Part shown: positions 27,525 through 36,376 of the stretch, one piece after another | Layout: each line of letters opens with the position of its first letter | Numbering within the stretch: position 1 is the stretch's first letter | Assembly (NCBI GenBank): GCA_905181815.1 | Contig: CAJIZA010000005.1 | Location: 215,176-279,175 of the forward strand | DNA length: 64,000 bases | Source: an uncultured Planktomarina sp. | GTDB lineage: Bacteria; Pseudomonadota; Alphaproteobacteria; Rhodobacterales; Rhodobacteraceae | Direction: 5' to 3' | Notes under the pieces: generated by a model | Databases searched by the model: none | The model's input: only the letters and a program-made list of their open reading frames with translations | What the model was told of the DNA's origin: nothing | Made by a program: the position numbers and the translations under genes

Positions 27525-28718
27525 TTATAAACCTTCCTGTCTGACAATATTCAGCAAGAAATCCTCAACAACAGAAATTTTTGCGAAATCAAGGCCATCC
27601 TCCAAAGTCTTCAAACCAGAGAAAAATTGAATTTTCCTTCCTAAATCAAAGATCGCCGACAGTTCAGAAATTGAAACTTCGAGCAAATCCATTTTTGTAA
27701 GCGCTACACTCAAGTTAGGTATTTGCGGAATTTCTAAAGCTTGTCGTACTGCATTATAACTTTTACCCACTTCAAGTGTATAAATCACGCTCACCTTCGG
27801 CTTGTGTTCAAGAGCTTCTAACCTCATTAAAACTGAATTCAAAACATCCATCGGACCCTCATAATCCACTATTAGCCTGCTACCATCTAGGGCAATATCT
27901 TGCCTTTTCCTAAACAGTGAAGTTACGTTGGCATCCGAACTAGATTTAAATAATGAATTTAAGTCACCTGAAAGAGGATCAGAAATGACCCTATTATTTT
28001 GCAAAATAAGCGTACTATTCTGTGCAGCTGTATGCGTTGGCAGAAATTTAGACAGCTTTTTAGATAATAAAGTTTTTCCAGAACGCTCAGCACCGCAAAC
28101 TAAAATAATTTGGCTCGCATCAAAATCTTTACTTTTCCCCTGGACAATTTGCCTGGTAAATTGACGCATCAAGTCCTGTAATTCAAGATTTGGCTCGTTT
28201 TTGTCTATCAGATTAGTTGCAGTACTATTACTGAAGCCAAGCATTTTCATTCTTGCATTAATTGATAATGATGTGTCTCTTTGCTGATCCAGCGCGATCG
28301 TTCCATCCACCAAAGACTGTAGTTCATCAAGCTTTTGTTCGAATGCAATAGCAAGATCTGATTTTTTGGGGATGGTATCACCAAGTGCAGACCGATTTGA
28401 ATCAATAGAAACAATTGGCTCTTGCTCATCTGATTTATCTTCATATTTAGATACTTCAGCATCAATGAGTTCAGAAAATTTTTCAGTAGTATTATTGGAT
28501 GGCAGCTCAGATAATAGCCTACTTTCCCGGCGCGCTTTCGCCTTTTCTTTTGCTTTTAAGTTCGCAGCATCTATTTGTTCTGGCTCATTTGTAGCCAATA
28601 TCTCTATCATCCCATCACGACGTGTAGTGGACAAAATAAGGGCATCAGGCCCGAGCTTCTTTTCCACTTCATCCATTGCTAGTGAAGTATCAACAGCGGT
28701 AATTTTCAATTCTGGCAT
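27525..28718 (-). CDS. flhF: flagellar SRP-like GTPase FlhF
   Basis: SRP-type GTPase that places polar flagella. The N-terminal FlhF block is visible: VEKKLGPDALILSTTRRDGMIEILA. The NG domain starts about residue 200 with a P-loop GAERSGKTLLSKKL, a departure from the usual GPTGVGKTTT but still GxxxxGKT; ALTKMDLLE is the base-recognition motif (TKLDE in most). The usual DTAGR G3 motif is replaced by IVDYEGP, so GTP hydrolysis may be altered. ATG at 28718 has GGAG upstream. Between flhA and flhG. Confidence 0.88.
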   Translation of the reverse strand: MPELKITAVDTSLAMDEVEKKLGPDALILSTTRRDGMIEILATNEPEQIDAANLKAKEKAKARRESRLLSELPSNNTTEKFSELIDAEVSKYEDKSDEQEPIVSIDSNRSALGDTIPKKSDLAIAFEQKLDELQSLVDGTIALDQQRDTSLSINARMKMLGFSNSTATNLIDKNEPNLELQDLMRQFTRQIVQGKSKDFDASQIILVCGAERSGKTLLSKKLSKFLPTHTAAQNSTLILQNNRVISDPLSGDLNSLFKSSSDANVTSLFRKRQDIALDGSRLIVDYEGPMDVLNSVLMRLEALEHKPKVSVIYTLEVGKSYNAVRQALEIPQIPNLSVALTKMDLLEVSISELSAIFDLGRKIQFFSGLKTLEDGLDFAKISVVEDFLLNIVRQEGL

Positions 28719-28748
28719 GAGAAACACTCCAACATAATTATATTTCCT

Positions 28749-30848
28749 TTACTCAATTGCATCGAAACCTCCAACCGTGAACGCTATTTCTACACTTCGG
28801 TCCTCAGGCAATTCTAAGAAGCTCAACACATTTATTGACGGCAACTGAGATCTCACAAACCTTGCCACATGCTTACGAATTTGCGGCGCAACAATAAGAA
28901 ACACGGGCTTGCCTTCACTATTGAACTGTTCCGATGCCTCATTAAGGTTCGAAAGTATTTTTTTAGCAAGAGTTCCCTCAATCAGAAGCATTTTTTCGTC
29001 GGGATTTTGCCTTACCGTGGTCAAAATCATTTGTTCAAGTTCGGGGGAAAACGTAATTAAGGGGATGGTATCCTTGAATTTTAAAAGTTTTTGAATGAGT
29101 AGAGGCACCAACTTGGGGCGGATGCGCTCAGCTATATCATCACTATCCATCTTTTGGATATTCATTGAGCTTAGACTTTCAAGAATTAATCTCAAATCAG
29201 ATATTGGTACGCCCTCCTCAAGTATGCACTTCATAACTGAAGTCACCTGATTTAGGGGCATCACTTTTGGAACTACCGTATCCACTAAATTAGGGTATGA
29301 TACTTTCAAATTATCCAACAACTCCTGGACTTCTTCCTGGCCTAATAAATCAGATGCATAGCCATTAATAATCTGGTTCAGGTGAGTTGTTAAAACATCA
29401 TCAGGCTCAACTATCACATAGCCTTTCGCTTCGGCATCAGCTTGAAGTTCCTTATCAATCCAATATGCGTCGACACCAAAAGCTGGCTCCTTAACTTTTA
29501 GACCAGACACCTCAAGGTTAGTACTGTCACCGGCTATCGCTAGTTTTTTATCTGCATAAATAAGGTCATCCGCTACAATTTTTTGGCCAATCTTTATCTG
29601 ATACTGAGACGCCTCTAAGTTTAAATCATCACGAATTCGCACCCCCGGAACGATGAACCCCAGTGCCTTAGAAATTTCTTTCCTCAAGCGAGTAACTTTA
29701 GGCACCAGATTGTCTGCTTTTCCTTCGTCCACGAGCGGCACCAGCCCATAACCTATATTAACAGAAATCTTTGATGCATCTTTTACGTCTACTAATCCAA
29801 ATTCCACCTCTTCCGCTGTGTCCTCACCTTCTTCAGTAATCACTTCACCAGATAATGCAGAAACTTCCGCTCTTCGGGAATTCCAAGCAAGAATTCCAGT
29901 GATTACTGCAAAGCCGATAAAAAGGATGTTAGGCATGCCAGGCACCAAACCTAACGCTAGCATCACCAAAGACGTAGGTAGCCAAGCCGCCGAAAGGTTT
30001 ACTTGGCGGGTTATGTGATCAGACATGTTTTCGGAAGACGACACACGTGTAACTATAATTGCTGTCGCTATCGAAAGTAACAATGACGGAATTTGTGCTA
30101 CCAGTCCGTCTCCAATCGAAAGCAGAATGTAAAATTCGGCTGCTTGAGTAACGTTCAAGTCGTGTTGAGCAATTCCAATTATCAGGCCACCAATCACATT
30201 AATTGCTAAAATCAATATGCCGGCAATTGCGTCTCCTTTAACAAACTTAGAAGCACCGTCCATTGAGCCGTAAAAGTCTGCCTCCTTTGAGACATCAGCC
30301 CTACGATCTGTCGCTTCTTCTGGAGTCAGAACTCCAGCATTGAGATCAGCATCAATTGCCATTTGTTTTCCGGGCATTGCATCGAGCGTGAACCTTGCGG
30401 AAACTTCAGACACTCTCCCAGCACCTTTTGTAATAACCACTAGGTTAATTATCACCAGAATAGCGAATACAAACAGGCCAACGGCGTAATTGCCCGCGAC
30501 AATGAATTCTCCAAAAGCCTGGATAACTTTACCCGCCGCATCGGCCCCATTATGACCCTCCGATAAAACTATCCTGGTTGAGGCTACATTTAGGCCTAGC
30601 CTCAACACAGTTGCTAATAGTAATAAATTTGGAAAAGAAGAGAAATCAAGTGGACGGTGAGTGTGCAGTGCCACCATTAAAATAAGTAGAGAAATTGTAA
30701 TGTTAAAAACAAAAAATATGTCTAACAAAACCACCGGCAGTGGCAACACAAGCATTCCAACTAAAGCAAGTATGCCAACGGGCAGCAATGAGCCTGACAT
30801 TTTTTTAATGTCTCCCATTGAAAACCCTATGGTCTGGCTCTGCTGCAT
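28749..30848 (-). CDS. flhA: flagellar export gate protein FlhA
   Basis: Major export-gate component of the flagellar type III system. The N-terminal half has about eight membrane helices and the FHIPEP block (VVITKGAGRVSEVSARFTLDAMPGKQMAIDADLN; key motif DAMPGKQMAIDADL), plus RLGLNVASTRI. The C-terminal cytoplasmic domain holds IVEPDDVLTTHLNQII and RIRPKLVPLLIQ, and ends with SFLELPEDRSVEIAFTVGG. ATG at 30848 follows GAGGGA; an upstream in-frame start at 30872 lacks such a site. About 699 residues, normal. First gene of the flhA-flhF-flhG-fliA operon. Confidence 0.96.
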   Translation of the reverse strand: MQQSQTIGFSMGDIKKMSGSLLPVGILALVGMLVLPLPVVLLDIFFVFNITISLLILMVALHTHRPLDFSSFPNLLLLATVLRLGLNVASTRIVLSEGHNGADAAGKVIQAFGEFIVAGNYAVGLFVFAILVIINLVVITKGAGRVSEVSARFTLDAMPGKQMAIDADLNAGVLTPEEATDRRADVSKEADFYGSMDGASKFVKGDAIAGILILAINVIGGLIIGIAQHDLNVTQAAEFYILLSIGDGLVAQIPSLLLSIATAIIVTRVSSSENMSDHITRQVNLSAAWLPTSLVMLALGLVPGMPNILFIGFAVITGILAWNSRRAEVSALSGEVITEEGEDTAEEVEFGLVDVKDASKISVNIGYGLVPLVDEGKADNLVPKVTRLRKEISKALGFIVPGVRIRDDLNLEASQYQIKIGQKIVADDLIYADKKLAIAGDSTNLEVSGLKVKEPAFGVDAYWIDKELQADAEAKGYVIVEPDDVLTTHLNQIINGYASDLLGQEEVQELLDNLKVSYPNLVDTVVPKVMPLNQVTSVMKCILEEGVPISDLRLILESLSSMNIQKMDSDDIAERIRPKLVPLLIQKLLKFKDTIPLITFSPELEQMILTTVRQNPDEKMLLIEGTLAKKILSNLNEASEQFNSEGKPVFLIVAPQIRKHVARFVRSQLPSINVLSFLELPEDRSVEIAFTVGGFDAIE

Positions 30849-30951
30849 GTGTAGTTCCCTCACTGGCGTCAAATTAATGACAAACTAAAATACTGATGAT
30901 AAACATTAATTCTTGATGAATGAACGTTAACAGTCCTTGATATTTTTAAGA

Positions 30952-30967
30952 TGCACAAAGCGTGCCA
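30952..30967 (-). promoter_or_regulatory. sigma-54 promoter of flhA-flhF-flhG-fliA
   Basis: Minus strand TGGCACG-N4-GTGCA (one mismatch in the -12 box), about 104 bp before flhA, divergent from the flgP promoter. Confidence 0.7.
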
Positions 30968-31040
30968 TGCTTGGATTTTTCACATAAAATCATGCGTTTG
31001 GTAATCGATAAATAGAAGTTCAATTTTTGAAGTTTGTTTT

Positions 31041-31056
31041 TGGCATAGTTATTGCT
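31041..31056 (+). promoter_or_regulatory. sigma-54 promoter of flgP-flgT-flgA
   Basis: Plus strand TGGCAT-N5-TTGCT, 38 bp before the flgP start codon, full spacing. Confidence 0.83.
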
Positions 31057-31093
31057 AGCTTCCTCCAATGATCATTTTTGAAAGGAACGCATC

Positions 31094-31630
31094 ATGCGCT
31101 CAGCATCTATTCCACTGACTATTGGCATCTTGGCTACTAGCGTTTTCGTCTCGGCTTGCGACACTGTCGGGATTCCCTTTTTATCAGACAGCTCGCAACA
31201 CTCTAGGGCTACTCTTAAGTCAAAACGTGTTGGACTTCATAATACCCAAATGATCCTTGCAGAGAGCACACTTGCAAGCGCTCCGACTTACGTTGCCCCA
31301 ACAATTAAAGCGGTTGGCTTCTCATCAATAGCGGTTCAACAATCAAAAAACCTAAACCAACGCAGGTTAATGGCTATTCGGGCAGCAAGACTAGATGCAT
31401 ATCGCGTACTAACCGAACAGATCCATGGCGTGCAATTAGATGGCCAGACAACCGTTGCGGAAGCAATTCTAACCTCAGACGTTTTAAGCTCAGCAGTTCG
31501 CGGAACTATAATGGGAGCAGAAACCGTTAAGATTGAACCGTCAGGTCAAGACACCTACTCCGTCGAATTATCAATTAGTCAAACTCATGTGGATCGCCTG
31601 ATTAAACTGTACAAACGCGGCCTACTGTAG
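31094..31630 (+). CDS. flgP: outer-membrane lipoprotein FlgP (LPP20 family)
   Basis: 178 residues with a lipoprotein signal peptide ending VFVSAC (cysteine about residue 22) and the LPP20/FlgP domain: GFSSIAVQQSKNLNQRRLMAIRAARLDAYRVLTEQIHG (key motif LMAIRAARLDAYRVLTEQI) and GTIMGAETVKIEP. In Vibrio, FlgP with FlgO and FlgT makes the H ring around the polar flagellar basal body. ATG follows AAAGGAACGC. It is followed 19 bp later by flgT and has its own sigma-54 promoter. No FlgO is seen. Confidence 0.86.
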   Translation: MRSASIPLTIGILATSVFVSACDTVGIPFLSDSSQHSRATLKSKRVGLHNTQMILAESTLASAPTYVAPTIKAVGFSSIAVQQSKNLNQRRLMAIRAARLDAYRVLTEQIHGVQLDGQTTVAEAILTSDVLSSAVRGTIMGAETVKIEPSGQDTYSVELSISQTHVDRLIKLYKRGLL

Positions 31631-31649
31631 TGAGCGGTATGATAATTTA

Positions 31650-32750
31650 ATGAGCAACCTTCGAATACTTTTTTGTTTTGTACTAATGGCACTTACGACT
31701 ACGTTGCATGCCGAACGGTTCGTCGTAGAGTCGGAGGGTACTGCACGTAAGACTGCGGAGCTTCCATATAGCGTTTACGAAGCTCGCGCCATTTCCAACG
31801 CATTGCAGTTAGTCTTGCAAACAGGTGCTCAATCTTTGGATAGTTTTTCTCTAGTAGAAAATGGTAAAGTGTTATTTGATCAAATTTCTGCGCAATCGAA
31901 TGTACAAATTGCCGGCTATCGAGTGCTCTCAACAAAAGACCACGGAGATAAAGTTTCTGCGCGCCTTGAAATACTACTTCTGCCAACAGATCAAAATGAA
32001 ACCCAAATTAGCTGTCGTCAGCCAAATAACCTTGACTTAGCTTTTGAATGGCAGGGGTTTTCCATAAAGAAATCACTGCCATTTTGGGTGCAATTCGATG
32101 AACTGTCATTAACGCAGACCATAGAAGCGATGATGGCTACTAACAGCAAATTCAACTTCCAAAAAAACAATTCTGACCGTTTCACGACCTCATCGAGCTA
32201 TTCACTGTATGAAAATGAAAATGCACCCGTAAGGTCGACACCAAACTATTTGCTTACACTTGCACTGGATCTAGACGTCAAGACAACTAACGTTCTCCAA
32301 CGGAAAAAGGTTTTGTTAGTGAAAGCTAAATCTGAATTATTCCGAAAATCTCAAGCTTTGAATGGAGCGGAATCCAAAACAGAGATTGAGATTGAGAAAA
32401 GCGGTATGTTTGTTAGTGGCTCTAATTCTAGGCGACGAGACTCGGAAAGTATTCAGGCGGCGGTCTTTGAATTGGCATTGGAGTCAATCACTCAAACTTT
32501 GCAGCACTTAGAGTGCATAAATTTTAGTGGGAAAATAAAACTTAAAAATAAAAATTTGGAGATCGATTACGGCCTGCAAGATGGGTTGTCGCCAGATGAT
32601 ATTTTTAGCTCTCTACAGTCTGGCACTCAACAATACTACTTCACCGTTAAGCAGATGAATAATACTTCGACAACTCTGCACGCACTTACACCGGGTAAAA
32701 CTGGGAAGTCTTTTGACGGATTGAACATAAAATTGCTGGAACGTTTCTAA
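31650..32750 (+). CDS. flgT: flagellar H-ring / assembly protein FlgT
   Basis: 366 residues with a signal peptide (ILFCFVLMALTTTLHA) and the FlgT N-terminal pattern: VVESEGTARKTAELPYSVYEARAISNALQLVLQTGAQ (key motif EARAISNALQLVLQTGAQ). FlgT is a periplasmic basal-body protein essential for motility in Vibrio and for the Fla1 motor of R. sphaeroides. The middle and C-terminal domains are diverged. Its stop overlaps the true flgA start (TAATG), so the three genes flgP-T-A form one unit. Confidence 0.8.
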   Translation: MSNLRILFCFVLMALTTTLHAERFVVESEGTARKTAELPYSVYEARAISNALQLVLQTGAQSLDSFSLVENGKVLFDQISAQSNVQIAGYRVLSTKDHGDKVSARLEILLLPTDQNETQISCRQPNNLDLAFEWQGFSIKKSLPFWVQFDELSLTQTIEAMMATNSKFNFQKNNSDRFTTSSSYSLYENENAPVRSTPNYLLTLALDLDVKTTNVLQRKKVLLVKAKSELFRKSQALNGAESKTEIEIEKSGMFVSGSNSRRRDSESIQAAVFELALESITQTLQHLECINFSGKIKLKNKNLEIDYGLQDGLSPDDIFSSLQSGTQQYYFTVKQMNNTSTTLHALTPGKTGKSFDGLNIKLLERF

Positions 32751-33471
32751 TGCAAATATTTATTAAAGATATTCTCCTATTTTTTTCATTACTATGAATA
32801 TTCAAATGCTTTGCGCTGAAGAAAGGTTGATTTTTGGTGCTGACATCAAAAAAATTGCCCAAAGCTATTTGGCTGAGAACGGCATATACAATGAAATTTT
32901 GGTTTCAGAAAAGCGAGCATATTTTTCGTGTAATGAACAAATGTTTATAACGCAAAAAAATCCTAGCAGCTGGTACACGCTTCAAGCCTCATGCGGCGAG
33001 CCTGCTCGGTGGTCCATATCATTCAGGACGCAAGACAATGCGCTAGAAACCCAACAAATAGGACATGATAATCTTTCAAACTCTGTGCAGATAGTATTCA
33101 CAAAACTCAATATTCCGAAAGGAAAAGTAATTGAACTAGATGATTTGGTGATGAAATGGGCTGATTTTGGGACTGCGCGGGATGCGTACATAAAGTTGGA
33201 TAATATTGTCGGTCAAAAAGCAAAAAGGAATTTGTCTAGAGATACCGTGATAAAGGCCCGACACATATTGGCTAACAACGCTGTCAATAAAAATGACGCC
33301 GTTCTAATAATATCGGGATCGGCTGCAATAAGAATTGTGGCCTATGGTGAGGCGCTTTCCGACGGGAAAGTAGGTGACATGGTCTTGGTTAGAAACTCGT
33401 CGTCGTTAAAACAATTTAAGGCCATAGTGACCGCAGAAAAAAAAGTTTCACCTCTGACTAACATAAACTAA
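32750..33471 (+). pseudogene. flgA: FlgA, P-ring chaperone, with a frameshift in its signal peptide
   Basis: The ATG at 32750 overlaps the flgT stop and opens MQIFIKDILLFFSLL, a clear signal peptide start, but the frame hits TGA at 32795. One added base near 32793 would continue into NIQMLCA-EERLIFGADI, completing a signal peptide with an LCA cleavage site. The remaining open frame (ATG at 32794, 225 residues) has the FlgA/SAF pattern: NIPKGKVIELDDLVMKW, IVGQKAKRNLSRDTVI and GDMVLVRNSSS. Without the signal peptide the chaperone could not reach the periplasm. If translation starts at 32794 an intact but cytoplasmic protein results. No alternative start with a signal was seen. Confidence 0.75.
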
Positions 33472-33508
33472 AGCTTTGTCGTTATAAGACTCGAGAGGAG
33501 TGCTTACC

Positions 33509-33808
33509 ATGATCAATTCAGTTAGCAATAACGTTCCAAGCGCGAGCTTACAGCTTAGCGATAGTAACAAAGCAAATGTCCAAATTGACAAAAAAGTCTC
33601 AGATTTGGCGCCTAAGGAAATAGTAAATAAGTTAGACAGCCAAGACCTTAAAATTAAGGATCAGGTTGCTAAACTTGCCGATGGGCCTCCAGTAGACCGC
33701 TCACTAGTCAACGAAATAAAGACTAAAGTCGAACAGGGGCGTTATCCAATCGATCTGGATATCGTGACCGAGAAAATGTTTGAAAGCTTCCGAGAAGCTG
33801 AAAGTTGA
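33509..33808 (+). CDS. flgM: anti-sigma-28 factor FlgM
   Basis: About 99 residues, disordered N terminus and the FlgM C-terminal sigma-binding helix region: VDRSLVNEIKTKVEQGRYPIDLDIVTEKMFESF (key motif VNEIKTKVEQGRYPIDLDIV). Holds FliA inactive until exported through the finished hook. ATG at 33509 is eight bases after AGAGGAG; the GTG at 33500 is too close to it. flgN follows 4 bp later. Confidence 0.88.
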   Translation: MINSVSNNVPSASLQLSDSNKANVQIDKKVSDLAPKEIVNKLDSQDLKIKDQVAKLADGPPVDRSLVNEIKTKVEQGRYPIDLDIVTEKMFESFREAES

Positions 33809-33812
33809 TAGC

Positions 33813-34112
33813 ATGACTATCGACAGCCATTTGTTCCTAGATACACTGGAACAGATGAGAGAGTTGCTATCAAGCCCAGACGTAGAGTCTCGGGCTGATG
33901 ATGCGTTGTTGACTCAAACAATTAAAGATTTTTACTCGCTGATAGATGAGTATGCTGTGGCTCAAAGCCCCGACATTTTTGCAAATGAAGATTCTGAAAA
34001 AATAAAAATTATTTTAGCTCAATTGACATCTAAAATAGACGCTATTGAACAGCATGTTAAATTAGAAACGGATAAACTCAGCTTTCTATCTAAAGTAACC
34101 CCAAAGAATTAG
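33813..34112 (+). CDS. flgN: FlgN-like export chaperone
   Basis: About 99 residues, nearly all helical, acidic, and placed directly after flgM, which is where flgN (chaperone for FlgK/FlgL) lies in many flagellar clusters. Visible features are TLEQMRELLSS near the N terminus and a long C-terminal heptad-like helix (IKIILAQLTSKIDAIEQHVKLETDKLSFL). Sequence identity to FlgN is not distinctive, so the call rests mainly on size, helicity and position. It ends one base before the convergent Sel1 gene. Confidence 0.6.
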   Translation: MTIDSHLFLDTLEQMRELLSSPDVESRADDALLTQTIKDFYSLIDEYAVAQSPDIFANEDSEKIKIILAQLTSKIDAIEQHVKLETDKLSFLSKVTPKN

Positions 34113-34727
34113 TTACTTAGGTATTTTAATAAAAATTTCGCTCGCATCTTCCTGATATGTAATTTTATCTTCAATCGCGATTAAATCTTCTACCTCAGAT
34201 ATCATGTCGCTCACACTTTCATTCCCAAAGGCCTGCGAGATCAAAAACCATGTGTAAGCCATTTTCAGGTCAGGCTCTACAAACAAATTATAATAGGTCT
34301 TGCCTAACCTTTCTGCAGCATTCTTGTCACCGTCCATAGCCTTAACAGTCAACTCGCTAACTATTTCTTCAGATACAACCCCTATCAAGTCCTCAGTAAC
34401 TATATCGCGCACATCATCAACTACAGCCATTGCCGGCTCGCTACCACCCAAGGATGCACGCCACGCCCAATATAGAGCACGCTTGTAACTTACAGGGCTC
34501 CCAAGACCCTTAAAGTACAATATAGATAAATTATGTTGAGACGTAGGCTCGCCCTCGCCAGCAAGAATGGTAAAAAGTTCCACTGCTGTTTGAAAGTCTT
34601 TCTTTTCAAATGCATTGATTGCATTCACAAAGATATCAGGATTGGCTTCAATTGTTTCTGTTTGCGCACGCGCAGCAGCCGCAACGACCATCGCCAGAAA
34701 CGCTAACCTACAAACCATACGTATCAT
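34113..34727 (-). CDS. periplasmic Sel1-repeat protein, MotX-like
   Basis: 204 residues: a signal peptide (LAFLAMVVAAAARA then QTE) and Sel1/TPR-like repeats (AFEKKDFQTAVELFTILAGEGEPTSQHNLSILYFKGLG; key motifs QTAVELFTILAGEGEP, SQHNLSILYFKGLG, KMAYTWFLISQAFGN). Vibrio MotX is a periplasmic Sel1-repeat protein of similar length that recruits stators through the T ring, so a MotX-like role is reasonable given FlgP, FlgT and PomAB-like stators nearby. MotY is not seen. Its ATG overlaps the stop of the upstream gene (ATGA), so both are co-translated. Other exported Sel1 proteins remain possible. Confidence 0.55.
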   Translation of the reverse strand: MIRMVCRLAFLAMVVAAAARAQTETIEANPDIFVNAINAFEKKDFQTAVELFTILAGEGEPTSQHNLSILYFKGLGSPVSYKRALYWAWRASLGGSEPAMAVVDDVRDIVTEDLIGVVSEEIVSELTVKAMDGDKNAAERLGKTYYNLFVEPDLKMAYTWFLISQAFGNESVSDMISEVEDLIAIEDKITYQEDASEIFIKIPK

Positions 34728-35113
34728 GTCGCTGCCACCATAACTAATTTTAATTCGAGAAGCCGTGTACTTTTTGATCCCTTTTTTTGATAAACTATCA
34801 CCTTGGGCCTTTCGTTATCTTTTTTGATAAACTCCACGGAAATAGATTTGGGAAGAAAAACTCCTGCCCTCTCTAGGATCTCCTTGGGCTGATCATAAAA
34901 CGCATCTAAAAACCTCTTATCAACCCAAGTGCGGGCCAGTGCCTGTCCCAGAATATCAGGTAAAAACTCTTGAATCTGCGCTTCGCTCTCTAAAATTATA
35001 TCCTGCTCATCGAACCTTGTTAAATCATAATCAAGCAATGGCATATTTTTCTTTTTCTTCGAAAGTGCTCGCTTAATTTTTGCAGGTGCAATAGAGGCCA
35101 ATAATCGTTTCAA
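34724..35113 (-). CDS. small protein with nitrile-hydratase-alpha / NHLP-leader-like domain
   Basis: 129 residues. After a very basic start (RALSKKKKNMP) comes LPDILGQALARTWVDKRFL, LDAFYDQPKEILERAGVFLP and SVEFIKKDNERPKVIVYQ, the pattern of the nitrile hydratase alpha N-terminal region and the NHLP natural-product leader family (ILGxALARAWxDxxFxxxLLxDPxxALxxxGxxLP). No metal-site CTLC motif of nitrile hydratase is present, so it is not an enzyme of that kind. Start is TTG at 35113 with AGAGGA seven bases upstream; ATG at 35044 is the alternative. Coupled to the MotX-like gene. Its role in a flagellar island is unknown. Confidence 0.6.
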   Translation of the reverse strand: MKRLLASIAPAKIKRALSKKKKNMPLLDYDLTRFDEQDIILESEAQIQEFLPDILGQALARTWVDKRFLDAFYDQPKEILERAGVFLPKSISVEFIKKDNERPKVIVYQKKGSKSTRLLELKLVMVAAT

Positions 35114-35301
35114 TTGACAGTCCTCTACTAATTATAAACCATACGCAATTTAACTCACCTATACTGTATCTCATTAGCATTTATGAATAAAGTGTTTTGT
35201 AAATACGATAGAACTTGTGTTAAGCCTTATAGGTATTACAAAGAACGATGTAATCATGTTATGCATAATCATGGGGATTACCCAAATTCGCGGTGTACTG
35301 A

Positions 35302-36371
35302 ATGACTGTAATGTATTCGAAATTAGTTGGTAGCTCAGAGGCGGCTATGCGCCTCAAAAAACTAATTTCGATGGTCGGACCCTCAGACTATGCTGCTATA
35401 ATTCAAGGCCAAACCGGCGTAGGCAAAGAATTAGTAGCAGAAAGCTTGCACGACGCGAGCCGTAGAAAAGGCAAATTTGTAGCCGTAAATTGCGCCGCAA
35501 TACCTCGAGATTTAATGGAAGCCGAATTATTCGGTTACGAAAAAGGTGCCTTCACGGGAGCAGTCAAAACAACGCCTGGAAAATTTGAACAAGCAAATAA
35601 GGGAACACTGTTTCTTGATGAAATAGGAGACATGAACCTCGACTTACAATCAAAATTGCTCCGAGTGCTAGAAAATTCCATTGTTACACGAGTGGGTGGA
35701 CGAGCAGACATACAATTAGACGTAAGAGTGGTATGCGCGACGCATAAAGACTTGGAAGAATTAGTTAAACAAAATAAATTCCGTGAGGATTTGCTATTCC
35801 GACTAAATGTCTTTCCAATCCAAGTGCCAACCCTGCGAGAACGCTTGGATGACATACCGGAAATAGTGACCCACTTTCTTCAAGACAATTCATATGTCAG
35901 TGCAAACGAGGCCCCTTTTGGCTTTGACAAGAGTGGATTTGAAGCACTCACCACATATGAGTGGCCTGGCAATATTAGAGAACTAAGAAATATTTTGGAG
36001 CGGGCAAAAGTCTTTTTCCCTGGTCAAAGCATCAATCGAGAGCAAGTTACCCAGACTCTACTTGGCTTTGATCAAAACGCGTTTTTTGACCAAGTTGAAG
36101 AAAACGAAAATATTTGGAGCGCACTTGACGAGTTAGGTGGCGCGGAACGCGGCCATGAAGCTGACGAAAGTGCGCCACCAACAGCAAAGATTTCTCGAGG
36201 CTGTTTGATAGCTCCAACAGTGTTGATGTTAGGAGGCTTCTCAGAGATATGGAGATAGTCCTAATTGAAAAAGCGCTCGAAAGGAATGCGGGTAATACGA
36301 GTGAAGCTGCAAAAGATCTTCACCTACAGCGCACAACTTTAATAGAAAAAATAAAGAAATACGGCCTCTAA
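35302..36371 (+). pseudogene. FleQ-type sigma-54 activator, frameshifted before its DNA-binding helix
   Basis: Residues 1-250 are an AAA+ sigma-54 activator: GQTGVGKELVAESLH (Walker A), EKGAFTGAVKT (sigma-54 contact loop), LFLDEIGDMN (Walker B), RVVCATHKDLEEL, FREDLLFRLNVFPI and YEWPGNIRELRN. There is no receiver domain. The open frame stops at 36258, but from about 36187 another frame reads DFSRLFDSSNSVDVRRLL then a Fis-type helix-turn-helix (LIEKALERNAGNTSEAAKDL, LQRTTLIEKIKKYGL) to a stop at 36371. One missing base in AAAG(G)ATT at 36187-36191 accounts for it. As written the protein would lack DNA binding. Confidence 0.8.
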
Positions 36372-36376
36372 ATTAC

